Source of the DNA: Pseudomonadota bacterium
GTDB taxonomy: Bacteria > Myxococcota_A > Polyangia > Polyangiales > Polyangiaceae
Direction of reading: 5' to 3'
DNA: 64,000 nt
NCBI GenBank assembly: GCA_023398955.1
Contig: JAEWRL010000190.1
Location: 62,001 to 126,000, forward strand
The notes beneath the pieces were generated by a model. The model made no database searches. It was not told the origin of the DNA and saw nothing but the letters and a program-made list of their open reading frames with translations. Below are positions 35,197-43,627 of this stretch, in pieces. The position numbers and the translations under genes were made by a program. Every line of letters starts with the position of its first letter. Within the stretch, counting starts at the first letter, position 1.

Positions 35197-36014
35197 GAGA
35201 GACCTCCGAGCCGGTCGCCAGCGAGATACACCAACAGCACCATCACCATCATGATCGCACCGGCCAGCGTACCGTAGGCCGCCTTCCGACCTCGCCAGCC
35301 CGCAGCCGTTCGCAGAACCAGCACCATCGCCACCAACCCCCACGATCCATAGGCCAGGAGCGAACGCGCGACCTCCTTGCCATCTGCGACGTGGCCACCG
35401 GTTCCAAAGACCGCCGCCGTGACGATCCCCAATGTCAACATCGGGAACCCGGCTAGGAGGAAGCGATGCTCCACTCGATCCAGCACGTCGAGCGGCGGCA
35501 GCTTTCCACCCGCAGCGACGAGCCGCTTGGACTTGAGACGACGCTCTGCCACCAGGTAGAAGAGCCCTGCGCCAGCGGCCAACAGGAACGACGCAGCCCC
35601 GAGCAAGCTTGCCGTGACATGGACGGCCAACACGCCGCGGGAAAGCTGTCCAGCTTCGTACCCACCGCCAACCACCTGCGCGCCGACGAGGAAGGTGATC
35701 GCGAGAGGGGCAATGAACGCGCCAAGCGCGTGGATTGGCTCACTCCGTCCAAGTATCAGGAAACCAGCCACAGCGACGAGAGCCGTCAGGCTCAAAGCGA
35801 ACTCCACCGTATAGATGGGACAGATGCCCGTTATTAGGCTCGTCACGACGATGTGCGCAAAGTGAGCCAGCGCCGCGATGCGCAGCAAACGTGTCGCCCA
35901 GCGCCGCGCCGGGCCGCGGCGTGTCCGCCGCGCAATGTCCACGAAGAAGAGCGTCATCGCCACCGAGTAGGCGATCACTCCTAAGGAGAAGACTACGGAG
36001 GTGAGAGCATTCAT
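35193..36014 (-). CDS. CcsA/HemX-family integral membrane protein
   Basis: A 273-residue protein with eight predicted helices, of the cytochrome c assembly (CcsA/HemX) family. Typical segments are LTALVAVAGFLILGRSEPIH, VLAVHVTASLLGAASFLLAA and FLLAGFPMLTLGIVTAAVFG. The tryptophan-rich haem-handling (WWD) motif of true CcsA is absent. Together with its place directly before hemA this makes a HemX-type regulator or accessory of GluTR the better reading; in Bacillus HemX lowers HemA levels. It overlaps hemA by four bases. Confidence 0.84.
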   Translation of the reverse strand: MNALTSVVFSLGVIAYSVAMTLFFVDIARRTRRGPARRWATRLLRIAALAHFAHIVVTSLITGICPIYTVEFALSLTALVAVAGFLILGRSEPIHALGAFIAPLAITFLVGAQVVGGGYEAGQLSRGVLAVHVTASLLGAASFLLAAGAGLFYLVAERRLKSKRLVAAGGKLPPLDVLDRVEHRFLLAGFPMLTLGIVTAAVFGTGGHVADGKEVARSLLAYGSWGLVAMVLVLRTAAGWRGRKAAYGTLAGAIMMVMVLLVYLAGDRLGGLS

Positions 36015-36045
36015 GGACGTCCAGTGTCCCCATGGTGGAACGGCC

Positions 36046-36444
36046 TTAGCATTCGGGCCCCCGCTCCAGGTACTCCGCGAGGATCGTCGCGTCCGATACC
36101 GGATGGGCGCTCCCCTCGGCCGTGATCACGTCTTCATCTGCAGCCGCCATGGGTAGCCCGAGGAAACCGGCGGTCACGTCGTAGGCGTTATCACCAATCA
36201 GCAGGGAGGCTCCGAGCAACTCAGCGCCAAGCTCGTTCAAGAACGGCACGGTCTTCACCCGCCCAGTGAGCTCGTGCACGTCCACGCTGCCAGATACCTC
36301 GCGCTGCACCAGCACTGCCTCGATGAGCTTATAGCGGCGAGCCTCTCGTACCAAAGTCAACTGGTTGGCCCAGAGCTCCGCTCGGCCTGCGGCGATCCAA
36401 GCATCGACACTCTCCTGCGGGAAAAAGAAGCGATCTGGACCCAT
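36046..36444 (-). CDS. Hypothetical protein upstream of the haem genes
   Basis: A 132-residue protein I do not recognise. The sequence reads as soluble, with QESVDAWIAAGRAELWANQL, EARRYKLIEAVLVQREVSGS and GRVKTVPFLNELGAELLGAS, and has no membrane segment or signal. A possible PilZ-like or type II chaperone-like fold cannot be supported. The start at 36444 (MGPDRFFFPQESVD) has only a weak GGCGAG upstream; ATG 36534 would add a tryptophan- and arginine-rich stretch. It lies 31 bases before the CcsA/HemX-like gene and 123 after the LysM gene, in the same direction. Confidence 0.6.
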   Translation of the reverse strand: MGPDRFFFPQESVDAWIAAGRAELWANQLTLVREARRYKLIEAVLVQREVSGSVDVHELTGRVKTVPFLNELGAELLGASLLIGDNAYDVTAGFLGLPMAAADEDVITAEGSAHPVSDATILAEYLERGPEC

Positions 36445-36567
36445 CGCTCGCCATTGTAGTGCTTCGACTGCGACTCGCCTCCGCAATGCGCAGCCCCTCT
36501 GGCGGGGCAACCACCCGGCCAACCAGTCCCACATAACCCTCGAGAGACTCCAGGGCCAGGGTTCAGC

Positions 36568-37956
36568 TCAGAGCCCCTTGCGCGCGACGGCCCGATCCCC
36601 AGCGACAATCTCCCGCGACGCCTCGATGACGTAAGCAACCGAGCTGCGCTTGTTGGTCCGCAGAATGCGGAGGACGCCGATCTGCTCCTCGGGGAAGTCC
36701 TTCTCATCTCCCTTGAGCGGCGTCGTCTCGAAGACGGCAGGTTCAGAGGCCTCCATCACCGCGCGCTCTCGGGCCATTTCCTGCGACAGCGTGAGGCTTC
36801 GGCGCCAGGCATCTCCACGCCTCACCACGAAGAGTCGGTTTCCAGGTTCAAGACCGTCTTCGGAGCCCCGATCCAAGAAAATGATCTGTTTGGATCCGTA
36901 GAAAACGAGAGGATAGACGCTTCGCAAGACGCGAGCCCAAAGGTTTTCGTCGCTCGGCTTCGGCGTAACGCCCTCGAGCTTTGCGCCACGTGGCCCGATG
37001 AAGGAGCCGCGCTCGATCGCGTCCATCGCCTCGAGCACCGTAGCCTGGGCCACGCGTGTTTTCGGATTGTACCGTTCTACCCGCACGCGCCCCTGAACTC
37101 GAATGATCTGCCCAGGTGGCGTTCGCGCCCCCGGGGCATCATCCGCCGCCCGAATGGGTTTGTATACCGTGAACTCGCGCCCCACCTCGACGTCCGCCTC
37201 TGGGTTCATCAGCAGGTACAGGTGAGCCTCGTCACCGAGCAGCATCCGATCCTCGCGCGCTCCGACGACTTCGCCCACCTTGTCGCGCTCGGGATCGGCA
37301 ATGTATCCGATGTTCCACAACGGCAGGGCGCCTTCCCCCAGCGTGGAGCGGCCTCCGCGGAGCGGCTGCGTCACAGCCATCCCAGACCCACCCCGCCCGA
37401 AGGCACCCCGCTCGTCTCCTGCGCCGCGGAGCCGCAATTCGTCACCTGGATATATCCAGTGTGGGTTCTGAACCTGGGGATTATAGCTCCACAGTTTCGG
37501 CCAAGCCCACGGGTTGTCGTAATACTCTTCGCACAACCCCCAGAGCGTGTCCCCGCGTCGCACCGTGTGGATCTCGGGGAGTGAACCGAGAGGCCTCACC
37601 GACGCTCGGCGAAGAGAGGGGGCCCCGTTCTCGTTGCCCGTCATCGCTGCCCCCACCCCAGGATCAACGGCGAGGTCGAACGTGTCGCTGGAACCCGAGA
37701 CGTCTGTCGTGGGTCGCGACGAGGACGGCAGGTTGGCGTTGACGTCGAATCCAGGTGGCGGCAATCCGACGGGCGGAACATAGACATCCCTCGTGACCGC
37801 ACCTTGCTGTGGCGCCTGGATGACTCGCACGCCGCCCCCAGGCGGCGAGGGTTCAGGATCGCCCCCGACGTCTTGTGCCCGCGCCTCTGCCACGAGGAGG
37901 AGAGCCAAGACTGTCAGGGGCGCGACAGGCAGGATTGAACGATATCGGGGTCTCAT
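36568..37956 (-). CDS. LysM-domain secreted protein
   Basis: A 462-residue exported protein with a signal peptide (LPVAPLTVLALLLVAEARA) and a LysM domain at about 128-177 (HTVRRGDTLWGLCEEYYDNP, WAWPKLWSYNPQVQNPHWIY), which binds peptidoglycan glycan strands. The region before it is proline-rich. The larger C-terminal part (QIIRVQGRVRVERYNPKTRV, QIIFLDRGSEDGLEPGNRLF) is beta-rich and unassigned. This architecture is common in Myxococcota. The ATG overlaps the stop of the upstream coiled-coil lipoprotein gene (ATGA), so the two are co-translated. Confidence 0.86.
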   Translation of the reverse strand: MRPRYRSILPVAPLTVLALLLVAEARAQDVGGDPEPSPPGGGVRVIQAPQQGAVTRDVYVPPVGLPPPGFDVNANLPSSSRPTTDVSGSSDTFDLAVDPGVGAAMTGNENGAPSLRRASVRPLGSLPEIHTVRRGDTLWGLCEEYYDNPWAWPKLWSYNPQVQNPHWIYPGDELRLRGAGDERGAFGRGGSGMAVTQPLRGGRSTLGEGALPLWNIGYIADPERDKVGEVVGAREDRMLLGDEAHLYLLMNPEADVEVGREFTVYKPIRAADDAPGARTPPGQIIRVQGRVRVERYNPKTRVAQATVLEAMDAIERGSFIGPRGAKLEGVTPKPSDENLWARVLRSVYPLVFYGSKQIIFLDRGSEDGLEPGNRLFVVRRGDAWRRSLTLSQEMARERAVMEASEPAVFETTPLKGDEKDFPEEQIGVLRILRTNKRSSVAYVIEASREIVAGDRAVARKGL

Positions 37957-38483
37957 TGTGCGTCTTCCAGCCGCGGCTCCGTTCCACATAGACCAACCAA
38001 TCGACCGACGCCAGATTGTAGAGCAGTAGCGATGCTATCACGGGGCCACGCCGGCCGGGTCGAGAGACCATGCGCCAAGGTTGGCTCCTGTGGCGGGTCC
38101 GCCTCGATGTGAGTACCGGTGGGACCAGCGGGACCGCTGTCTTCTATGGAATCCTCGGGTGGAGTGGAACCATCGGGAGGTTCCATAGGCCGAGATGCCG
38201 GCACAGAGTCTTCCCGCGACGGCTCCGTCACCCCACTAGGCGTTTCCTGGGGTTCCAAGCGCAACAACGGCAAATTTGGGCGCGTAGCCGGTGGGTCCGG
38301 TTGCGCTGCGGCCCCTGCGTCCCGTGCGCTCCATTCGATCGCAGCAACCCGCTCCTCCAAGCGGTCGGCCCTGTTCTGCAAAGCAAGAACCTGGTCCTCC
38401 AGTGACCCAATCTTCCGGTTGGTGGCCGCTGAACCGCACCCGAACGTGGCGGAGATGGAGAGCGAGACGACGAGCAGGCGCAT
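37953..38483 (-). CDS. Coiled-coil lipoprotein paired with the LysM protein
   Basis: A 176-residue putative lipoprotein. The signal MRLLVVSLSISATFGC has its cysteine at about 16. A short coiled coil follows (NRKIGSLEDQVLALQNRADR, LEERVAAIEWSARD), like the N-terminal segment of CpoB/YbgF-type proteins, then a proline-, serine- and glutamate-rich tether. The C-terminus (GVGRLVGLCGTEPRLEDAQ) is unassigned. An ATG 14 codons earlier (38525) would add a basic leader and is a fair alternative. It overlaps the LysM gene by four bases, suggesting a shared envelope role. Confidence 0.66.
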   Translation of the reverse strand: MRLLVVSLSISATFGCGSAATNRKIGSLEDQVLALQNRADRLEERVAAIEWSARDAGAAAQPDPPATRPNLPLLRLEPQETPSGVTEPSREDSVPASRPMEPPDGSTPPEDSIEDSGPAGPTGTHIEADPPQEPTLAHGLSTRPAWPRDSIATALQSGVGRLVGLCGTEPRLEDAQ

Positions 38484-38655
38484 GGCCGAACCTGGGGCAG
38501 CCTTCTTGGAAAGGAGGACTCGCATACCTGACCATCCTAGGGGCGAGGAGCCGAAGCGGGCCAGTTTGTGCGGCCGGCAGCGGAGACTCTCCAGCCCCCC
38601 AGAGCCAAATACGAGCACTGGACGGGCTCGCCTTGCGCGAGTAGCGTGATGACCC

Positions 38656-39498
38656 GTGGGGCTCCGCCGCGCCAGACACTCCCGCAAGGGAACACGAAGA
38701 CGACTCGATCTGAGACGAACGCTGTTCGTACTGCCGAACCTCATTACGCTAGGAAGCGTCTTCTGTGGGTTCAATGCCATAGTCATCGTCTCGAGCTCTG
38801 GAGCATCAGCTGTCGACTTCTACCGGGCCGCGGTGCTGTTGATCTTCGCGATGCTATTCGACCTGATGGACGGGCGCGTGGCGCGGATGACCAGGACCCA
38901 AAGTGCCTTCGGGCTGCAGATGGACTCGCTGGCCGACCTAGTTTCGTTCGGGGTGGCTCCTTCGCTGCTCGTGTACCAATGGGTGCTTCACCGCCACCCC
39001 GTCCCAGGCCTGCTCACGGCATTCCTCTTCGTCGGATGCGGAGCGATTCGGCTGGCGCGCTTCAACGTGCTCTCCTCCACGACCTCTGGCACTCCCGTCA
39101 AGCCCGGGAAGTACATCGTCGGTCTGCCGATCCCTCCAGCGTCTGGCATCCTCATCTCCCTGGTCGTCGCCAACCACTCCGTAGGCGGAGCGCTTGGTAA
39201 CGACGAATACACGCTGGTCCTCTTCGCTGTCACTATCCTTCTGAGCCTGCTCATGGTTTCGAGCGTGAAGTTCCGCTCGTTCAAGGATCTCAAGCTGGAC
39301 ATGGGAACCGTAATGCTCGCCGTCTTCGCTGTCGGCACGAGCATGCTCGTCTGGCGCGAATTGAAGCCGCAGTTCGTGTTGGTCTGGCTCCTTGGATTGT
39401 ACATCTCGATGGGCCTCATCGAGGCCGTGCAAGCACTCACGCGGCGTCTCTTGGTCCGATCCCGGGACTCCATGTCGCCACCGGCACAAGCGGGCTGA
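38656..39498 (+). CDS. pssA: CDP-diacylglycerol-serine O-phosphatidyltransferase
   Basis: A 280-residue integral membrane enzyme that makes phosphatidylserine, the precursor of phosphatidylethanolamine. The CDP-alcohol phosphotransferase signature is complete: DLMDGRVARMTRTQSAFGLQ followed by MDSLADLVSFG, with all the conserved aspartates. About seven hydrophobic segments are seen, and TLFVLPNLITLGSVFCGFNA is the typical start. The GTG start is used because no ATG fits without cutting the first segment. It diverges from the LysM operon. The 4'-kinase and lipid enzymes elsewhere in the window are not linked to it. Confidence 0.94.
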   Translation: MGLRRARHSRKGTRRRLDLRRTLFVLPNLITLGSVFCGFNAIVIVSSSGASAVDFYRAAVLLIFAMLFDLMDGRVARMTRTQSAFGLQMDSLADLVSFGVAPSLLVYQWVLHRHPVPGLLTAFLFVGCGAIRLARFNVLSSTTSGTPVKPGKYIVGLPIPPASGILISLVVANHSVGGALGNDEYTLVLFAVTILLSLLMVSSVKFRSFKDLKLDMGTVMLAVFAVGTSMLVWRELKPQFVLVWLLGLYISMGLIEAVQALTRRLLVRSRDSMSPPAQAG

Positions 39499-39572
39499 AG
39501 CCGACCAGCTGCCGTGTGCCCCGCAGCAGCTAGGGCGTGTCTTCACAGCCGAGCACCTCCGTGCCCTGGGCA

Positions 39573-39597
39573 CGGGCTCGAATCCCTCCTTTGAAGA
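39573..39597 (+). repeat. 25-base exact repeat, copy 2
   Basis: This copy is identical to 8307-8331 and lies between pssA and the glutaredoxin-like lipoprotein gene. In the frame that ends at 39607 it reads GTGSNPSFEDAP, close to the GSGSNPSFEE tail of copy 1. No four-helix-bundle body precedes it here. Confidence 0.7.
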
Positions 39598-39638
39598 CGC
39601 TCCCTAGCGCTCACGCGATTCGGTAGTATGCAGAAGGG

Positions 39639-40388
39639 GTGGCTCATTGGTTTCGGCAATGCTGGTTTGCTAGCTACCTTGTCACGGGTGCCGTGGCGTT
39701 GGGGACAGCCTGCGACCAGCCCCCAGTTGGCATGGAAGGGAAGGCGCCACCCTCCACTCCCCAGGCGAATGAGCTCCCCTCTCTGACTCTTCGTGACGAT
39801 ACGCCCAATGCCCTCTTGACGTGGGTGGATGCACAGGGCGACTTCCACGTGGCGCGCTCCCCAGCAGGCGTACCAGCGGACTCGCGCGAGCGCGTGCGCG
39901 TGGTCATGAGCGATCGGCTGGCGGGGACACAGTCGCTCGTGTACGTAGCCGACCTGCGGGAGAAGCGCTCCGACGGTACCTACCCCGTGCGAACGATGCC
40001 ACGTTCCGCTTGGGATGAGATTGGAGCCAGCAAGCGCAAGACACGAATGGAAGCCTCCGCGTCGCAGCGGCCTCCGAGTACAGCAACAAGCAGCGATGCC
40101 GCTTCGACGACACCGGGAGGTACGGTCGTCGTCTACGGCGCCGAATGGTGCCCGGCCTGCCGCGAAGCCATACGGTTCCTCCAGAAGAAGGGGATCCGGT
40201 ACCTCGAGAAGGACGTGGAGGAGAGTCCGGCCGTACAGAGGGAACTGCACGCGAAGCTTCAGCGGGCGGGGCTCCCCCCAACGAGTTCCATCCCCATCCT
40301 CGACGTTGGAGGAAAAATCCTCGTGGGCTTCAATCCTGCGGTCGTGGAGCGCACCCTACGCGAAGCCGCCGAGACATCGAGATTGTAG
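39639..40388 (+). CDS. Glutaredoxin/thioredoxin-like lipoprotein
   Basis: A 249-residue predicted lipoprotein. The signal (WFASYLVTGAVALGTAC) ends in a likely lipidated cysteine at about residue 25. The middle is unassigned and includes DTPNALLTWVDAQGDFHVAR. The last 85 residues are a glutaredoxin-like fold: VVVYGAEWCPACREAIRFLQ, with the CPAC redox pair, then EKDVEESPAVQREL and TSSIPILDVGGKILVGFNPA. A periplasmic disulfide reductase or thiol-transfer role is inferred. The GTG start is used because it gives the signal; the ATG 11 bases upstream is in another frame. It is convergent with the SelO gene. Confidence 0.8.
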   Translation: MAHWFRQCWFASYLVTGAVALGTACDQPPVGMEGKAPPSTPQANELPSLTLRDDTPNALLTWVDAQGDFHVARSPAGVPADSRERVRVVMSDRLAGTQSLVYVADLREKRSDGTYPVRTMPRSAWDEIGASKRKTRMEASASQRPPSTATSSDAASTTPGGTVVVYGAEWCPACREAIRFLQKKGIRYLEKDVEESPAVQRELHAKLQRAGLPPTSSIPILDVGGKILVGFNPAVVERTLREAAETSRL

Positions 40389-40581
40389 ACTACGGCACAC
40401 GCATCGGCTCCCCTCGCGCCGGAAACCGTCGCCCGCGATCACGATGGCCACTGCTTGGAGCACGGCTGGGTCAACGGCTGAAGGGGCGAGCGCAATTGCG
40501 GCATCCGAGAGTCGCGCTCGCTCGTCGACGGCTGCTGCATGAGGGGTGAGGGCGCCGAGACGGGGACCTGCTTGGCTCGGG

Positions 40582-42192
40582 CTATGAACTGCATGAAAGG
40601 ACTGAGCAGCCCGCCCGGTGCCTCGCCCACTCGGGGCGGCGCCGCGCATACTCCTCGTGCTCGGGCTGGTCATCGTAGGGCCGGCGCAGTACCTCGAGCA
40701 GAGCCATCAAGCGTTCACCGTCGCCCCGCTCGGCGTCATCGATGGCCAGCTGCGCCAAGTAATTGCGCGGGATGTACTTCGGGTTCGCCCAATTCATCCG
40801 CGCGCGACGCGCCGCTGGGTCGACGCCATCCGCCGAGACCCGCTGTGCATAGCGGCGCAGCCAAGCGCCAATGGCTTCGACTGTAGCTGGCAGGAGAGCG
40901 TCGCTATCATAGTAGGCGTCGAGCAGAGGTTGCATCAGCCGCTCGTTCGAGACGGCGTTGTTGAGCGCCAAGCCGATATCGACGTCGGCGAGACGTCGAT
41001 AGAAGAGGGTCATGTCCGTCTCCGTAAGCTGCAGCACCGCAGTGAGTTCGTCCACCAGCCTACGATCTGGCGTTGGCGCCTCGCTCTGTTCCGACGGACC
41101 GAGGTCGAGTTGGCGAACACCGAGCTTTCTGGCGTACATTTCGGACATTCCTCTGTCCAGCGCAGTCGCATAGCCATCCAAGGCGCTCTCGAGCTCACTC
41201 GGGTCGGAGACGAGCGTTGCGAGCGCGCGCGCCAGCTGAACCAAGTTCCAGAGAGCGACGCCTGGTTGGTTCCAAAAGCAGTATCGCCTGTGCATGGCAT
41301 CCGTCGTGTTCGGCGTGAAGCTCGGATCGAACCCCTCCACCCACCCGTAAGGCCCATAGTCGATCGTCAGCCCCAAGATTGACATATTATCTGTATTCAT
41401 GACCCCATGCACGAACCCGACTCGCATCCACTGCACGACCATCTCCGCCGTGTGTCGACAAACCTCTCGCAGCAGCCCCGCGTAGCATCCGGCGCCGGAC
41501 GCCTGAAGGTAAGGATAGTAGTGCCGTATCACGAAGTCGACGAGCTGCTTCAGTATCGCTGTCTCCCCGCGCGCGGCAAACAGCTCCAGACTACCGAAGC
41601 GAACGAAAGAGGGCGCCACCCGACACACGATCGCGCCGGGCTCCATCCGAGGGTTGCCATCGTAGAACATATCCCGCAGCACTGACTCCCCGGAGGCGAC
41701 GACGCTGAGCGCCCTGGTCGTCGGGACCCCCAAGTAGTGCATTGCCTCGCTGCAGAGAAACTCACGGACACTGGACCGTATCACCGCTCGACCGTCAGCC
41801 ATCCGCGAATAGGGTGTCTGTCCGGCGCCTTTCAGCTGCAGCTCCAGGCGTCGCCCGTCGATGGCTGTCCGCTCCCCCAAGGTGATCGCCCTACCATCCC
41901 CGAGCTGGCCTGCCCACACGCCAAACTGATGGCCACCGTAGCACGCTGCGTGCGGGTCCATTCCGGCCTCGAGGGCGTTGCCCCCGAACACGAGGGCGAA
42001 ACGCTGGGAACGAACCTCGTCCTCGGCGAAACCCAGCTCGCCCGCCAGGTCGGAAGAATAGGCGAGGAGCGAGGGCGCCCGGACTGGAGTCGGCGCAACC
42101 CTGCTGAAGCACGCTCCCCTCACCTGACGCACCATGTTGTGCTCGAGCGGATCGCCGGGAAGCTCACGAACGAAGCGGCTACTGTACTTCAC
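40582..42192 (-). CDS. selO: Protein adenylyltransferase SelO
   Basis: A 536-residue pseudokinase-fold enzyme (YdiU/SelO) that AMPylates Ser, Thr or Tyr of target proteins and helps in redox stress. Landmarks are ACYGGHQFGVWAGQLGDGRA, ELQLKGAGQTPYSR, the metal-binding GVMNTDNMSILGLTIDYGPY and NWANPKYIPRNYLAQ. The C-terminus ends AGCSVLSCSS with the two conserved cysteines; E. coli SelO uses cysteines for redox control. The length is slightly above the usual 480. Adjacent genes do not suggest a substrate. Confidence 0.95.
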   Translation of the reverse strand: MKYSSRFVRELPGDPLEHNMVRQVRGACFSRVAPTPVRAPSLLAYSSDLAGELGFAEDEVRSQRFALVFGGNALEAGMDPHAACYGGHQFGVWAGQLGDGRAITLGERTAIDGRRLELQLKGAGQTPYSRMADGRAVIRSSVREFLCSEAMHYLGVPTTRALSVVASGESVLRDMFYDGNPRMEPGAIVCRVAPSFVRFGSLELFAARGETAILKQLVDFVIRHYYPYLQASGAGCYAGLLREVCRHTAEMVVQWMRVGFVHGVMNTDNMSILGLTIDYGPYGWVEGFDPSFTPNTTDAMHRRYCFWNQPGVALWNLVQLARALATLVSDPSELESALDGYATALDRGMSEMYARKLGVRQLDLGPSEQSEAPTPDRRLVDELTAVLQLTETDMTLFYRRLADVDIGLALNNAVSNERLMQPLLDAYYDSDALLPATVEAIGAWLRRYAQRVSADGVDPAARRARMNWANPKYIPRNYLAQLAIDDAERGDGERLMALLEVLRRPYDDQPEHEEYARRRPEWARHRAGCSVLSCSS

Positions 42193-42264
42193 TGCGCGTG
42201 AAGCTCAAGCCGCCTCTGCCTAGCGTCAAGTGCCAGATCCGAGACGAAGCGGCCGCAGCGATCT

Positions 42265-42295
42265 TCCTCCGGCCCACCTGACGCAGACCGGAGGA
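42265..42295 (-). terminator. Hairpin downstream of the coiled-coil lipoprotein
   Basis: A perfect 8-base inverted repeat (TCCTCCGG at 42265, CCGGAGGA at 42288) lies 16 bases past the lipoprotein stop and before selO. There is no T-tract. It probably separates the two transcripts. Confidence 0.45.
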
Positions 42296-42310
42296 GCGTC
42301 CTGAAACCCG

Positions 42311-42766
42311 CTAGTTGACGGCCTCTCGGACCTCGTCTCCGAGCTCATCCAGGGCTGTATCGGCGGAGCGACCTAGTTCGGCGAGGCTCCGATCGAACTG
42401 CCGCTTCGACTCCTGAAACTCGGCTTTCGTGTTCGCGGAGAAGCGGTCGAGCTCGCCTTCCAGCTTCCGCTTCTCCGCACGCAGTTCACTGAGCTCCTTC
42501 TGAGCCTCGGCTGATGCGCGCTCGCCCGCCGCCTCCGAGCGCGCTTCGAGCGTCTCGAGACGCTGTTCGATGTTGCGTAGCTGGGTGCGGGACTCGCGGC
42601 GGAACTCCTCGACCTCGCTGCTTATCTCGCGACCCGCGCGGTCAGCCCCCTGCTCCACCGTCTGCGCCACATCGCGGGCATCCGCTGCCACCCCCTCAGC
42701 CGTATCGTCGCACCCGGAGAGACCGGACAGAATGACTAGACTCCCACCTACCAATAATGTCTTCAT
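42311..42766 (-). CDS. Coiled-coil lipoprotein
   Basis: A 151-residue predicted lipoprotein: signal MKTLLVGGSLVILSGLSGC (LSGC lipobox, Cys 19), then almost entirely charged helix (EISSEVEEFRRESRTQLRNI and repeats of similar heptads) to the end. It resembles Lpp- or apolipoprotein-like rods by pattern only. A strong AAAGGAG lies seven bases before the ATG (42766). I prefer this start to one 35 codons upstream, which carries no signal. The protein probably lines the periplasmic side of the outer membrane. It is transcribed alone. Confidence 0.78.
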   Translation of the reverse strand: MKTLLVGGSLVILSGLSGCDDTAEGVAADARDVAQTVEQGADRAGREISSEVEEFRRESRTQLRNIEQRLETLEARSEAAGERASAEAQKELSELRAEKRKLEGELDRFSANTKAEFQESKRQFDRSLAELGRSADTALDELGDEVREAVN

Positions 42767-43056
42767 GCTGACTCCTTTCTCGAATTGGACGCCGGATGCT
42801 GAGCTCCCCCTTCGGGGTTCCGACCCCCTTCGGCCGCTGCTCGCCACCACGTGGGGCCCGCGCCGGCTCATTCGGCACGCACAGCAGTGCAGGTCCTATG
42901 CCACGGGGACGAGCCAGGGGCGCCGCCGGGGAAACGTCGTGACCTGATGCCGGAAGCAGGCGCGGCGATCAGCCCCTCCTCGAGCATCGCACCGGCGAGC
43001 GTGCCACGCTGAGGCGCTCCTGCCGTCGCGCTCCATGCCCCTCGTGAATGCCGCTC

Positions 43057-43479
43057 TCACCGCGGCGCGCCGAACTCGCTCGTTACCTCATTCGACGGAG
43101 TCCGCGCAGGCCTGAGGATCCGCGGCGCCTCGACCCTCTGGCCTGCGGCATCGTACCAGGCGCCTCCGGCAAAGAGCAGCCGACCATCATCGAGGATGAC
43201 GGTCTTCCACTTCGCGTAATAGCGGTCCGGATGGGAGGTCACCCAGCCGCCCCGTCTCCAGAGATACTTGCTTCCGTGCCACACCCAGTGACCATCGAAC
43301 CAGACACAAGCGTCGTTCGGCGCCTCGCCAGCCACTTCCACCAGCGCTGCCGGCGGCATGTAGGGCACCTCGACGAACGCCCGCTCAGGATGATCGATCG
43401 TCTGCGGCTCAGGGAAATCAGCACCACAGGAGACCGTGACGATTGAGGACAGGAGGGTAATGACAAAGGTCCGGCGCAC
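43057..43479 (-). CDS. YXWGXW-repeat-like lipoprotein
   Basis: A 140-residue putative lipoprotein with the signal MRRTFVITLLSSIVTVSC (Cys 18). Its core has the tryptophan pattern DACVWFDGHWVWHGSKYLWR followed by GGWV, like the YXWGXW repeat family seen in envelope proteins of Gram-negative bacteria, which has no fixed function. The tail (GQRVEAPRILRPARTPSNEV) is polar. It is divergent from the tamA gene with about 150 bases between, so the two may share a control region. Confidence 0.76.
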   Translation of the reverse strand: MRRTFVITLLSSIVTVSCGADFPEPQTIDHPERAFVEVPYMPPAALVEVAGEAPNDACVWFDGHWVWHGSKYLWRRGGWVTSHPDRYYAKWKTVILDDGRLLFAGGAWYDAAGQRVEAPRILRPARTPSNEVTSEFGAPR

Positions 43480-43627
43480 GACTACTCCGAGGGGACCCTA
43501 GCAGTTTCCGCACCATCCGCGCCAGCCAGCGGCAGGCCATTGGCATGAACCTTGCTGTGCCCGGAAAGCTCACCGGAAGTATTCCGGGACATGCAGCACG
43601 CGCCGGAGCCCCAGCAAATCGCCCCCA

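Noticed and set aside
40389..40581. Open frames on both strands between the glutaredoxin-like gene and selO
   Set aside because: They are short, with no ribosome binding site or family pattern, and the region is a convergent spacer.
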